Below are positions 1-6,589 of a stretch of 39,160 nt of DNA, piece after piece. Position 1 is the stretch's first letter, and each line of letters opens with the position of its first letter. The notes beneath the pieces were generated by a model. It ran no database searches. It was given only the letters and a program-made list of their open reading frames with translations, and was not told the DNA's origin. The stretch is from assembly GCA_016290765.1 (NCBI GenBank), contig JAEEVE010000005.1, forward strand, positions 1 to 39,160, in the 5' to 3' direction. Source of the DNA: Muribaculaceae bacterium. Its GTDB lineage: Bacteria; Bacteroidota; Bacteroidia; Bacteroidales; Muribaculaceae. Made by a program: the position numbers and the translations under genes.

Positions 1-1328
1 TGAGCCAATCCCAACAGTCATCAGCACGGTCGAGTTTCAACAATGCGGGGGTAAACATGGATCGAGTCACCTTTGTGAATGCAAATTCAGATTCCTACTG
101 GGTGCGCGACTACGGTCCCTGGTATATCTTTGCCGGCAAGAATCCTGCCATCGTAGACAATGTGTATAATCGCCCGCGGCCGAACGACGACGCGATACCT
201 TCGACTTTTGCCACACTATGGGATATCCCCCTCTACGGCATGAACCTGACACACACTGGAGGCAACATGATGCAGGACGGACGCGGACACGCTGTTAGCG
301 ACAATCTGGTGGTTTCAGAGAACAACAATAACGAGGCAAATGTGCGCCAGAAAATGCTTGCCTACCTCGGCATCGACAACTACCACATCACCATCGACCC
401 GCAGCAAGACTACATTGCCCATGTCGACTGCTGGGGAAAATACTTGGCTCCAGATAAAATCTTGATTGCGAAACTGCCGAAGACCGACAGCAGATATGAG
501 AACTATGAGTCCGTGGCCAACTATTTCGCCACAACCAACTGCTGCTGGGGCTACCCCTACAAGGTGTATCGTGTCGAAGAACCTGGTGGCAGCACCCTTG
601 CTCCCTATACCAACAGCCTTATCCTCAACAAGCATGTCTATGTGCCGATGGGCAGCAACAGCACTTACAATGAACGCGCACTGCAGGTCTATAGGGATGC
701 TTTGCCTGGCTACGAGGTGACGGGCGTGAGCAACGCATCTGGTAGCATCGCGTGGCAGAACACCGATGCCTTGCACTGTCGCACGCGCGGAGTGATGGAC
801 TTCAACATGCTGTATGTTGACCACAGGAATGTGCTCTTCGGCACGCAGGAGTGCGGTGATTCCATTGCCATCACGAGCAAGTTTGTCGCCTATAGCGGAA
901 AGCCCCTGAAAGAGGACTCGCTATTGGTTTACTACAGCATTGACAACGGCCCCTACCAGACTGCGCACATGAGAGCTACCGGTGCACCCGATGAATATGT
1001 GGGCTACATTAAGGGCTATCACCAGGCATCAGAGGTTGACTACTATGTCTTCGGTGCCGACGAATCAGGACACCGCTATCAGCAACCGGTGTTCGGCGAA
1101 CTGGACCCCCACCACTTCACTGTCAATATGTCCATCCTGCGTGGTGATGTGAACAACGACGGAAAGGTGGATGTCACTGATGTAAACATCGTTGTAAACA
1201 TCATCCTGGGCAAGGACAGCGCCGCCAACTATGATGGCCGTGCTGATGTCAATGGTGTTGATGGCGTTGATGTTTCGGATGTCAATGCGATTGTGAACAT
1301 CATCCTAGGCAAAGGCACAGGAAAGTAA
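1..1328 (+). CDS. PPAD-like peptidylarginine deiminase, 5' partial, C-terminal dockerin-like module
   Basis: The frame is open from the window edge through ATG 57, so the gene starts upstream and 57 is probably internal. Numbered from M57, it shows the guanidino-group-modifying fold of the agmatine/peptidylarginine deiminase family (PF04371): RDYGPW with D18, H122-x-D124 in IAHVDCWG, N186 in YTNS, and nucleophile C241 in DALHCRTRGV. R39-x-R41 in YNRPRPNDD matches the spacing of the arginine pair that binds the substrate carboxylate in Porphyromonas PPAD, which favours a peptidyl-arginine deiminase over agmatine deiminase. Such enzymes turn C-terminal arginine of peptides into citrulline plus ammonia outside the cell. 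Residues about 363-420 hold two dockerin-like calcium loops (GDVNNDGKVDVTDVN and DGVDVSDVNAIVN). There is no obvious T9SS tail. Family call is firm; the peptidyl substrate is inferred. Confidence 0.85.
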   Translation, partial: SQSQQSSARSSFNNAGVNMDRVTFVNANSDSYWVRDYGPWYIFAGKNPAIVDNVYNRPRPNDDAIPSTFATLWDIPLYGMNLTHTGGNMMQDGRGHAVSDNLVVSENNNNEANVRQKMLAYLGIDNYHITIDPQQDYIAHVDCWGKYLAPDKILIAKLPKTDSRYENYESVANYFATTNCCWGYPYKVYRVEEPGGSTLAPYTNSLILNKHVYVPMGSNSTYNERALQVYRDALPGYEVTGVSNASGSIAWQNTDALHCRTRGVMDFNMLYVDHRNVLFGTQECGDSIAITSKFVAYSGKPLKEDSLLVYYSIDNGPYQTAHMRATGAPDEYVGYIKGYHQASEVDYYVFGADESGHRYQQPVFGELDPHHFTVNMSILRGDVNNDGKVDVTDVNIVVNIILGKDSAANYDGRADVNGVDGVDVSDVNAIVNIILGKGTGK

Positions 1329-1354
1329 TCTATACTTTTTGATTCATAACAAAC

Positions 1355-1390
1355 GCAGCCTGGCACAGTGTTGTCAGGCTGCTTTTTTTA
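1355..1390 (+). terminator. Rho-independent terminator after the deiminase gene
   Basis: GCAGCCTG (1355-1362) pairs perfectly with CAGGCTGC (1375-1382), extended by three inner pairs including one G-T, and is followed directly by seven T (1383-1389). It lies 27 bp after the deiminase stop. Confidence 0.85.
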
Positions 1391-1431
1391 TTCTTAGCGG
1401 CACACATCATGCGCATGTCGCAGAAAATGTG

Positions 1432-1439
1432 TACCTTTG
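1432..1439 (+). promoter_or_regulatory. Bacteroidetes-type -7 element before the WG-repeat lipoprotein
   Basis: TACCTTTG fits the TAnnTTTG consensus and lies 28 bp before the ATG at 1468. No clear TTTG -33 box is seen at the usual distance, so the site is probable rather than certain. It lies downstream of a longer-frame ATG at 1339, which argues against that earlier start. Confidence 0.5.
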
Positions 1440-1467
1440 CAATTCAAACTTAAAAACGAGAAACAAG

Positions 1468-3003
1468 ATGCATAAAACGAGAATCAAGCATTATGCATTG
1501 TGCATTGTGCATTGTGCATTGCTCTTGGCCCTGGTGGTGGGCTGCAAGAACGAGTCAGAGTACCCCTACGAGACTCAGTACCTGCCGGTGCAGCTTGTGG
1601 GCAGTGAGAAATGGAGTATCCTAGACGTCCGTTCGGGCGAACTGGTTGTGAAGGATGCCTACGACGTGGCGCCTAGCGCGGTGGTCAACGAGATGTACTA
1701 TGTGATGAACGATGAGGGCACCTTTGACTACTACAATGTCAAGGACCCGAAGAAGCCAGTCAACCGTGAACACTACGGTAGTGTCACCTCGTTCGGCGAG
1801 AACGGCCTGGCCATCGCAAGCCATCGCGGTGGGCCACTTGAGGTTATCGACAAGCAATGTGAGGTGGTCAAGACACTACCCAAGGAGGTGGCGCAGTGCA
1901 CCATGTTCAACCGCGGCATGGCAGCCTACCAGAACGACCAGGGCCTGTGGGGATTTATCAACGAGCAGGGCGACACCGCCATCGCGGCGCAGTATGCCCA
2001 GGTGCATGAGTTTCTGCACAATGACCGCGCCATCGTGGTCGACAATCATCAGGACAACGACAGTGCCGTGATATTCACCATCATCGACAAGACCGGCAAG
2101 CGACTCTTTGAGGGTTCGTCGGCCGAGTACCAGCTCATCCAGCCCTTCTTTGTGTCGGGTGTGCTGCCCGTAGTCAAGGGCGACACCATTGTGTGCCTCA
2201 ACGATCAGGGCAAGGAAGTGCCTAACCCCAACCAGGACCACGCTGCAGTCGACAGTGCGCGCTATGACGACTATACCCGCACGGCCGCTGGGCTCTACCT
2301 GGTGCTCAAGAACCGCAAGATGGGTCTGGTCGACCGTAACAACCAAGTGCTGTTCAAACCCCAGTTTGACCGTCTGGTTGACTTGACCGCCGACCGCTAC
2401 ATTGCCATCACCGATACGGTGTGCCACTTGGTCGACCAGCAAGGCAAGGCGGTGGGGAGCGTCAAGTTTGTCCACGTCAATGGCGGCCTCTCAACTGCTC
2501 CTGCGGCGCGCGGTTTTATTGACACCGACCTGGCCGTAGCATCGATGATGATGCTGTTCGGCCCAGACCAGTGCTGTGGCGCAGGTCCCAAGTCCACGCT
2601 GATGGACCTCAATAGCCTGCTCGAGAGCAATCCCACGCCCTACGTGGGGCTGAATCACCTGAACATCCAGCAAGGGCCGTTTATCATCCAGTATATGTTC
2701 AACAACGAGATTGCCTCAGTCCCTGGCGAGGGCGAAGCGCCTACCTTCAACCTTGACGCGCGTGTGATGGGTGTGCTCGTGGCGCTGAACCTGGCGCACA
2801 CGGGTGTCGATACCGAGCCCACCATTGTGCGTAAGGCGCAGGGTGTAATGGGTACTCGCGGCTTTGTGCTCGAGGGCAACGGAATCTTCACCAGCGAGGC
2901 CGGGCCAGCCATTTCGATGGGCTATGACCACGGTCTGTTCAACCTCTATTACTTTATGAATCGCTCCTTCGCCCAGCAACTTCCCCAAAACCCAAGGAAG
3001 TAG
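1468..3003 (+). CDS. WG-repeat lipoprotein
   Basis: A 511-residue exported lipoprotein. ATG 1468 was chosen over the in-frame ATG 1339 because it gives a standard SPII signal (MHKTR, hydrophobic stretch, lipobox LVVGC with C26) and follows the -7 box at 1432. The body has WG/KWG-type beta repeats (PF14903-like): units such as GLWGFINEQGDTAIAAQY (near residue 155) and KMGLVDRNNQVLFKPQFD (near 280), each a turn with aromatic-hydrophobic core and about 45-60 residue period. The last 170 residues lack clear repeats and are rich in Gly/Ala. WG-repeat proteins are thought to be binding scaffolds; the ligand is unknown. Oddity: the hydrophobic part of the signal peptide is coded by four tandem copies of TGCATTG, a unit not divisible by three, so slippage would switch the frame. 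Confidence 0.8.
   Translation: MHKTRIKHYALCIVHCALLLALVVGCKNESEYPYETQYLPVQLVGSEKWSILDVRSGELVVKDAYDVAPSAVVNEMYYVMNDEGTFDYYNVKDPKKPVNREHYGSVTSFGENGLAIASHRGGPLEVIDKQCEVVKTLPKEVAQCTMFNRGMAAYQNDQGLWGFINEQGDTAIAAQYAQVHEFLHNDRAIVVDNHQDNDSAVIFTIIDKTGKRLFEGSSAEYQLIQPFFVSGVLPVVKGDTIVCLNDQGKEVPNPNQDHAAVDSARYDDYTRTAAGLYLVLKNRKMGLVDRNNQVLFKPQFDRLVDLTADRYIAITDTVCHLVDQQGKAVGSVKFVHVNGGLSTAPAARGFIDTDLAVASMMMLFGPDQCCGAGPKSTLMDLNSLLESNPTPYVGLNHLNIQQGPFIIQYMFNNEIASVPGEGEAPTFNLDARVMGVLVALNLAHTGVDTEPTIVRKAQGVMGTRGFVLEGNGIFTSEAGPAISMGYDHGLFNLYYFMNRSFAQQLPQNPRK
1494..1521 (+). repeat. Heptanucleotide tandem repeat (TGCATTG)x4 inside a signal peptide
   Basis: Four perfect consecutive TGCATTG copies at 1494-1500, 1501-1507, 1508-1514 and 1515-1521. 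Three units (21 nt) code for C-I-V-H-C-A-L, and no reading frame through the array has a stop. Gain or loss of one unit shifts the frame of the lipoprotein. Confidence 0.95.
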
Positions 3004-3008
3004 TAGTC

Positions 3009-3037
3009 TCGTCCCCCCAAGTCCCCCTAAAGGGGGG
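3009..3037 (+). repeat. G/C-rich palindromic repeat, copy A
   Basis: TCGTCCCCCC-AAG-T followed by the hairpin CCCCCT-AA-AGGGGG(G). It starts 6 bp after the lipoprotein stop. The reverse complement of this layout is found at 3434-3459, and a longer version in the same orientation at 34458-34496. Confidence 0.8.
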
Positions 3038-3125
3038 TGTAGAAGTGACATAGATTGAAGATGAAATGTGGATTCAGATATAAACCAATGTCTGCGAATT
3101 ATCGGTTTTAGCCGAACACGCTAGA

Positions 3126-3431
3126 TTGATGAGACGACACCCTACTGAGGCTGAAAATTTAATGTGGCATGTATTAAGTGCCAATCAATTTGGCGTAAAT
3201 TTCCGCCGACAACACATTATAGGCGAGTATATTGTTGACTTTGTTTGTATTGCCAAGTCGCTTATCATTGAGATTGATGGAGATTATCACTTGAGTAGCG
3301 AACAGCAAAAGGAAGATGCCACTAGAACAGAATGGCTTGAAAAACAAGGTTTCAAAGTCATTCGCTTCGCAAACGATGAAGTTCTAAATAAAATAGACGA
3401 TGTCATCAAAACCATTGAAACAAATATTTAG
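3126..3431 (+). CDS. DUF559 domain protein (Vsr/MTES-like endonuclease fold), N-terminal frameshift
   Basis: About 100 residues matching DUF559 (PF04480), a restriction-endonuclease-like fold related to very-short-patch-repair nucleases. Family signatures seen: HPTEAENLMWHVL near the start, FRRQHIIGEYIVDFVC with the catalytic-type Asp, and IIEIDGDYH. The frame starts at TTG 3126 with an ATG at 3129, which is short for the family. Upstream, ATG 3061 opens another frame coding MKCGFRYKPMSANYRF, which fits a DUF559 N-terminus but ends at TAG 3109. One extra T in the TTTT run at 3106-3109 would join the two into one ORF (RYKPMSANYRFLAEHARLM). So this is either a recent pseudogene, a sequencing error, or a shortened gene. 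Biological role of the family in Bacteroidetes is not established. Confidence 0.75.
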   Translation: MMRRHPTEAENLMWHVLSANQFGVNFRRQHIIGEYIVDFVCIAKSLIIEIDGDYHLSSEQQKEDATRTEWLEKQGFKVIRFANDEVLNKIDDVIKTIETNI

Positions 3432-3433
3432 TT

Positions 3434-3459
3434 CCCCCTTTAGGGGGGGAGGGGGACGA
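3434..3459 (-). repeat. G/C-rich palindromic repeat, copy B (inverted to copy A)
   Basis: CCCCCTTTAGGGGG followed by GGAGGGGGACGA. Its reverse complement, TCGTCCCCC-TCC-CCCCCTAAAGGGGG, matches copy A at 3009-3037 apart from the short spacer. It begins 2 bp after the DUF559 stop and, in the menA frame, would code SSPFRGGGGR. Confidence 0.8.
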
Positions 3460-3480
3460 CTCCGTGTATGGCTTGAATGC

Positions 3481-4338
3481 ATGCGACTCAGGACCCTGCC
3501 CGTGTCGCTGTCGGGCGCAGTAATGGGCATCGCACTCGCCTGGTGGAACGGGCGTTTCCAGTGGATTCCTGCAGTGCTGTGCCTTGTGTTCGCCTTGCTG
3601 GCTCAGGTGGCGTCCAACTTTGCCAACGAATATTATGATTATCTTCGCGGGGCCGACAAGAAAGGCCGTGTAGGCCCTCGCCGTGGTGTCACCGAAGGCG
3701 ATATCCGCCCCCGCACCCTGCTCATCGTGACCTTTGCCACCCTGGCAGCGGCGGGTGTGGTGGGTTGCTGCCTGATTCCATACGGTGGCTGGTGGCTGTT
3801 GCCCGCGGGCATATTCATCGCCCTGGGTGCGCTGGCCTACAGCACAGGGCCTTACCCGCTGAGCTATCACGGTCTGGGCGAGCTGGCGGTGTTTCTGTTT
3901 TTTGGCGTCATTCCCGTCACGCTCACTTATTATGTGCAGGCGTTACGCTTTGAACCCCTGGTCATCTTGGCATCGATGTCCATTGGTCTGCTGGGGGTGA
4001 ATGTGCTGCTGGTCAACAACTACCGCGACATGGACGATGACCTCGAGGCTGGCAAGCGCACCTCGGTTGTCATCTTCGGGCGCAAACCCGCAGCCGCGGC
4101 CTACCTTATCAACGGCTATGTGGCGATGTGCTTGCTCACCCCGCTGTGGCTCATGTCGGCATTGCTGGGCAATCCCCCCGTGTGGGCACTGGCCGCGCCA
4201 GCCGTTTACCTTGTGCTACACACCATCACCTGGCACCGCCTCACCACGCGCGGTGGCGCCGCCCTCAACCCCCTGCTCGGCGCCACCGCCCGCAACATGC
4301 TCATCTTCACCATTCTCCTCGCCCTGGCACTGGTTTAA
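3481..4338 (+). CDS. menA: 1,4-dihydroxy-2-naphthoate polyprenyltransferase
   Basis: A 285-residue UbiA-superfamily integral membrane prenyltransferase that attaches the polyprenyl chain in menaquinone synthesis. Both Asp-rich prenyl-diphosphate/Mg2+ motifs are present: N49EYYDYLRGAD59 and Y181RDMDDD187, within about eight or nine hydrophobic helices. VGPRRGVTEGDI is typical of MenA. The start is uncertain: ATG 3481 gives MRLRTLPVSLSG, but the codons just before it (VWLEC) still look like the family N-terminus, and the only in-frame start further up is ATG 3400, inside the DUF559 gene, which would read through the palindrome. The native start seems lost where the palindrome unit joins. It ends only 4 bp from the convergent aminotransferase. 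Confidence 0.9.
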   Translation: MRLRTLPVSLSGAVMGIALAWWNGRFQWIPAVLCLVFALLAQVASNFANEYYDYLRGADKKGRVGPRRGVTEGDIRPRTLLIVTFATLAAAGVVGCCLIPYGGWWLLPAGIFIALGALAYSTGPYPLSYHGLGELAVFLFFGVIPVTLTYYVQALRFEPLVILASMSIGLLGVNVLLVNNYRDMDDDLEAGKRTSVVIFGRKPAAAAYLINGYVAMCLLTPLWLMSALLGNPPVWALAAPAVYLVLHTITWHRLTTRGGAALNPLLGATARNMLIFTILLALALV

Positions 4339-4342
4339 CGCA

Positions 4343-5533
4343 TCATTTTTTTAGCCTGTCAACTGCGGCACGCAGGCGCTCCATCGCCAAGACAAGGCGT
4401 GGACGAGGTGTGCCCACATTCAGTCGCATATGGCAGTAACCAGGCACGCCGTAGATTTCGCCATTGTTGAGCGCCAGATGAGCCTCCTGGGCAAAGAACC
4501 GCACCAGTTGGGCGTGATCGAGCCCCAAGCGGCGGCAGTCGAGCCACATCAGGAACGAGGCCTGTGGCTTAATGGCATAGATTTCGGGGATATGCTCCTG
4601 GCAATATTGCGACACATAAAGCACGTTCTGCTCAATGTACTTTTTGCATGCCTCGAGCCAGGGCTCACCATAGCGGTAGCCTACCTCGGTAGCAAGCAGG
4701 GCGGTGATGTTGGCATTGCACAACTCGTTGACCTCAACCCAACGATAAAACTCACGGCGCAGTTCGGGGTTCTTGATGACTAGCCAGGTACTCTTCAGGC
4801 CTGGGATGTTGAAAGTCTTGCCAGGCGAGCCGCAAGTTATAGTGACCGCAGCGGCATCTTCGCTGACAGTGGCCAGCGGAACGTGCTTGTGGCCAAACAG
4901 AGTGATGTCGCCAAACACCTCGTCGCTGAACAAGATAACGCCATACTTACGAGCCAGCGCCGCCACTTGCTGCAACTCCTCCTTACTCCACACGATGCCG
5001 ATGGGGTTCTGCGGATTGCACACCACCATGATGCGCGGTTTCTGCTCAATGAACACGCGCTCTAGGTCGTCCAGGTCCATGCGATAGAAGTGGTCGCCTG
5101 TGGGCACCAGATTGTTGCGCACCGGCAGTCGGCGATTGCCCTCAATCACATCCTTGAAGTCATAGTAGACGGGTTCTTGCAGCACCACACGGTCTCCTGG
5201 CTGGGTATAGAAGTTGAGCACCATGCCCAGCGCGGGCATTCCGCCAGGCATGAACGTCATCTCTTCACGGGTGATTTCAAAGCCGTTGCGCCGGCGCTGC
5301 CAGTCGATGATTGATTGCCAATACGAGTCGTAGGGAAGGGTGTAGCCATAGATGGGGTGCTCGCCGAATCGCTTCACCAGTGCCGAGCTAATCTCGGGAC
5401 TGACGGCAAAGTCCATGTCGGCAATCCACAGGGGCAACAGGTCGTCGCAGCCAAACATAGTGGTTAGCATATCGGTTTTCTTGCAGTGAGTGCCACGACG
5501 GTCAATGACCGTGTCAAAGTCATAATAAGGCAT
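4343..5533 (-). CDS. MalY/PatB-type PLP-dependent aminotransferase (putative C-S lyase)
   Basis: A 396-residue fold-type I PLP enzyme (aminotransferase class I/II). Features: N174PQNP, D204 in FSDEVFGD, and the Schiff-base lysine K239 in SPGKTFNIPGLK; the N-terminal YDFDTVIDRRGTHCKKTDM is typical of MalY/PatB cystathionine beta-lyases. Those cleave cystathionine or cysteine to ammonia, pyruvate and a thiol; transaminase activity is also possible. ATG 5533 was chosen because family homology starts at MPYYDF and the longer frame (to 5632) would cross the promoter at 5604-5633. It is transcribed divergently from dapF and its end is 4 bp from the menA stop, so the two mRNAs must overlap or end within each other. 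Confidence 0.88.
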   Translation of the reverse strand: MPYYDFDTVIDRRGTHCKKTDMLTTMFGCDDLLPLWIADMDFAVSPEISSALVKRFGEHPIYGYTLPYDSYWQSIIDWQRRRNGFEITREEMTFMPGGMPALGMVLNFYTQPGDRVVLQEPVYYDFKDVIEGNRRLPVRNNLVPTGDHFYRMDLDDLERVFIEQKPRIMVVCNPQNPIGIVWSKEELQQVAALARKYGVILFSDEVFGDITLFGHKHVPLATVSEDAAAVTITCGSPGKTFNIPGLKSTWLVIKNPELRREFYRWVEVNELCNANITALLATEVGYRYGEPWLEACKKYIEQNVLYVSQYCQEHIPEIYAIKPQASFLMWLDCRRLGLDHAQLVRFFAQEAHLALNNGEIYGVPGYCHMRLNVGTPRPRLVLAMERLRAAVDRLKK

Positions 5534-5603
5534 CTTATTTAGTATTAAGAGTTTATAATTTAAAAATTTGAATCTATATGTTAATGGTTGGAGCGATTGG
5601 GCA

Positions 5604-5633
5604 CAAAGGTAACACATTTTACACAATCGCAAA
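5604..5633 (-). promoter_or_regulatory. Promoter of the aminotransferase gene
   Basis: On the minus strand TTTG (5633-5630), 18 bp, TACCTTTG (5611-5604): close to the Bacteroidetes sigma consensus. It leaves a leader of about 65 nt before ATG 5533. Confidence 0.7.
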
Positions 5634-5660
5634 TCATTTTTCGCTTAAAAAGCAAATTTT

Positions 5661-5691
5661 TTTGCACAGTCAACAAAAATGTGTATCTTTG
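5661..5691 (+). promoter_or_regulatory. Promoter of dapF
   Basis: TTTG (5661-5664), 19 bp, TATCTTTG (5684-5691): a full match to the Bacteroidetes consensus, about 35 bp before ATG 5726. It forms a divergent pair with the promoter at 5604-5633. Confidence 0.8.
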
Positions 5692-5725
5692 TAAATTCTT
5701 TTCGCCCTACACCCTCCTGATTACA

Positions 5726-6538
5726 ATGAAAATACAATTCACTAAAATGCACGGGGCAGGTAACGACTATATCTATGTTGATGCCACCCGTTACCACATC
5801 CCCGACCCCGTTGCTGCGTCAATTGCTTGGAGCCACCGACATTATGGAATTGGCGGTGACGGGTTAGTGCTCATCGGGCGCCCCGACCCCGCGCTGGCCG
5901 ACTTCAGCATGCGCCTTTTCAATGCCGACGGCAGCGAGGCTGCGATGTGTGGCAACGCCAGCCGTTGCATCGGCAAGTTGGTCTATGAGATGGGTTTGAC
6001 ACGCGAGCGGCACTTGCGTCTGTCCACTCCCTCGGGTGTAAAACTGCTTGAACTGGAAGTAGATGAGCATGACTTGGTGACGAGTGTCACCGTCGACTTG
6101 TTTGCGCCAATTTTTGACGACAAGCGGCAGTTCCTGCCCACAGGCGAGCCATTACCCGACGGATGCTTCGTGTCGATGGGCAACCCGCTCTATGTCACCT
6201 TTGTGAACGACCTCAACACGGTGGATGTGGCTACCCTTGGGGCGCGACTCGAACATCACTCGCGCTTCCCACAGCGCTGCAACATCGTGTTTGCCCAGCC
6301 TGTCAGCGATGGCTTGCGAGTGCGCGTGTGGGAGCGCGGCAGCGGCATCACGCTCGCCTGCGGCACCGGTGCTTGTGCGGCCGTCGCTGCAGCCGCTCAA
6401 ACGGGTTTGGCATCTCGCCATTGCGATGTTATCATGGACGGCGGCACACTCCATGTCGACTGGCGCGAGAGCGACGACCATTTGCTCCTGGGCGGCCCCT
6501 CAACCATCGTCTACACGGGCGAAATTGACTTATTGTGA
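5726..6538 (+). CDS. dapF: Diaminopimelate epimerase
   Basis: A 270-residue cofactor-independent epimerase that converts LL- to meso-diaminopimelate for lysine and peptidoglycan synthesis in the cytoplasm. The two catalytic cysteines are visible: C75 in MCGNASRCIGK and C212 in ITLACGTGACAAV; the N-terminal FTKMHGAGNDYIYVD and the GGDGLV loop are diagnostic. ATG 5726 matches the family start; the frame is open back to 5588 but that part lies across the promoter. A GH84 gene follows 51 bp later on the same strand, probably on the same transcript. Confidence 0.97.
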   Translation: MKIQFTKMHGAGNDYIYVDATRYHIPDPVAASIAWSHRHYGIGGDGLVLIGRPDPALADFSMRLFNADGSEAAMCGNASRCIGKLVYEMGLTRERHLRLSTPSGVKLLELEVDEHDLVTSVTVDLFAPIFDDKRQFLPTGEPLPDGCFVSMGNPLYVTFVNDLNTVDVATLGARLEHHSRFPQRCNIVFAQPVSDGLRVRVWERGSGITLACGTGACAAVAAAAQTGLASRHCDVIMDGGTLHVDWRESDDHLLLGGPSTIVYTGEIDLL

Positions 6539-6589
6539 GACCACCCGCTTAAACTCCTTCAACTCCTTACCCCTCTTAACTGCTCAACA

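Larger units (their letters stand above)
3009..3459 (+). mobile_element. Putative small mobile unit: palindrome - DUF559 gene - inverted palindrome
   Basis: About 451 bp bounded by related palindromes in inverted orientation: the left end reads TCGTCCCCC...CCCCCTAAAGGGGG and the right end its reverse complement, CCCCCTTTAGGGGG...GGGGGACGA. The only gene inside codes a DUF559 (restriction-endonuclease-fold) protein. The interior is visibly more A/T-rich than the genes on either side. The right end touches the N-terminal codons of menA. No clear target duplication was found. Mobility is inferred from architecture and from the solo palindrome at 34458-34496; no transposase is present. Confidence 0.45.

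Noticed and set aside
1339-1467. Longer start for the WG-repeat lipoprotein at ATG 1339
   Set aside because: It would span the terminator hairpin and the -7 box and would bury the lipoprotein signal.
3106-3112. Programmed -1 ribosomal frameshift in the DUF559 gene
   Set aside because: The frame before the shift reads CGG TTT TAG; neither codon re-pairs well after a one-base slip, so a simple base loss is more likely.
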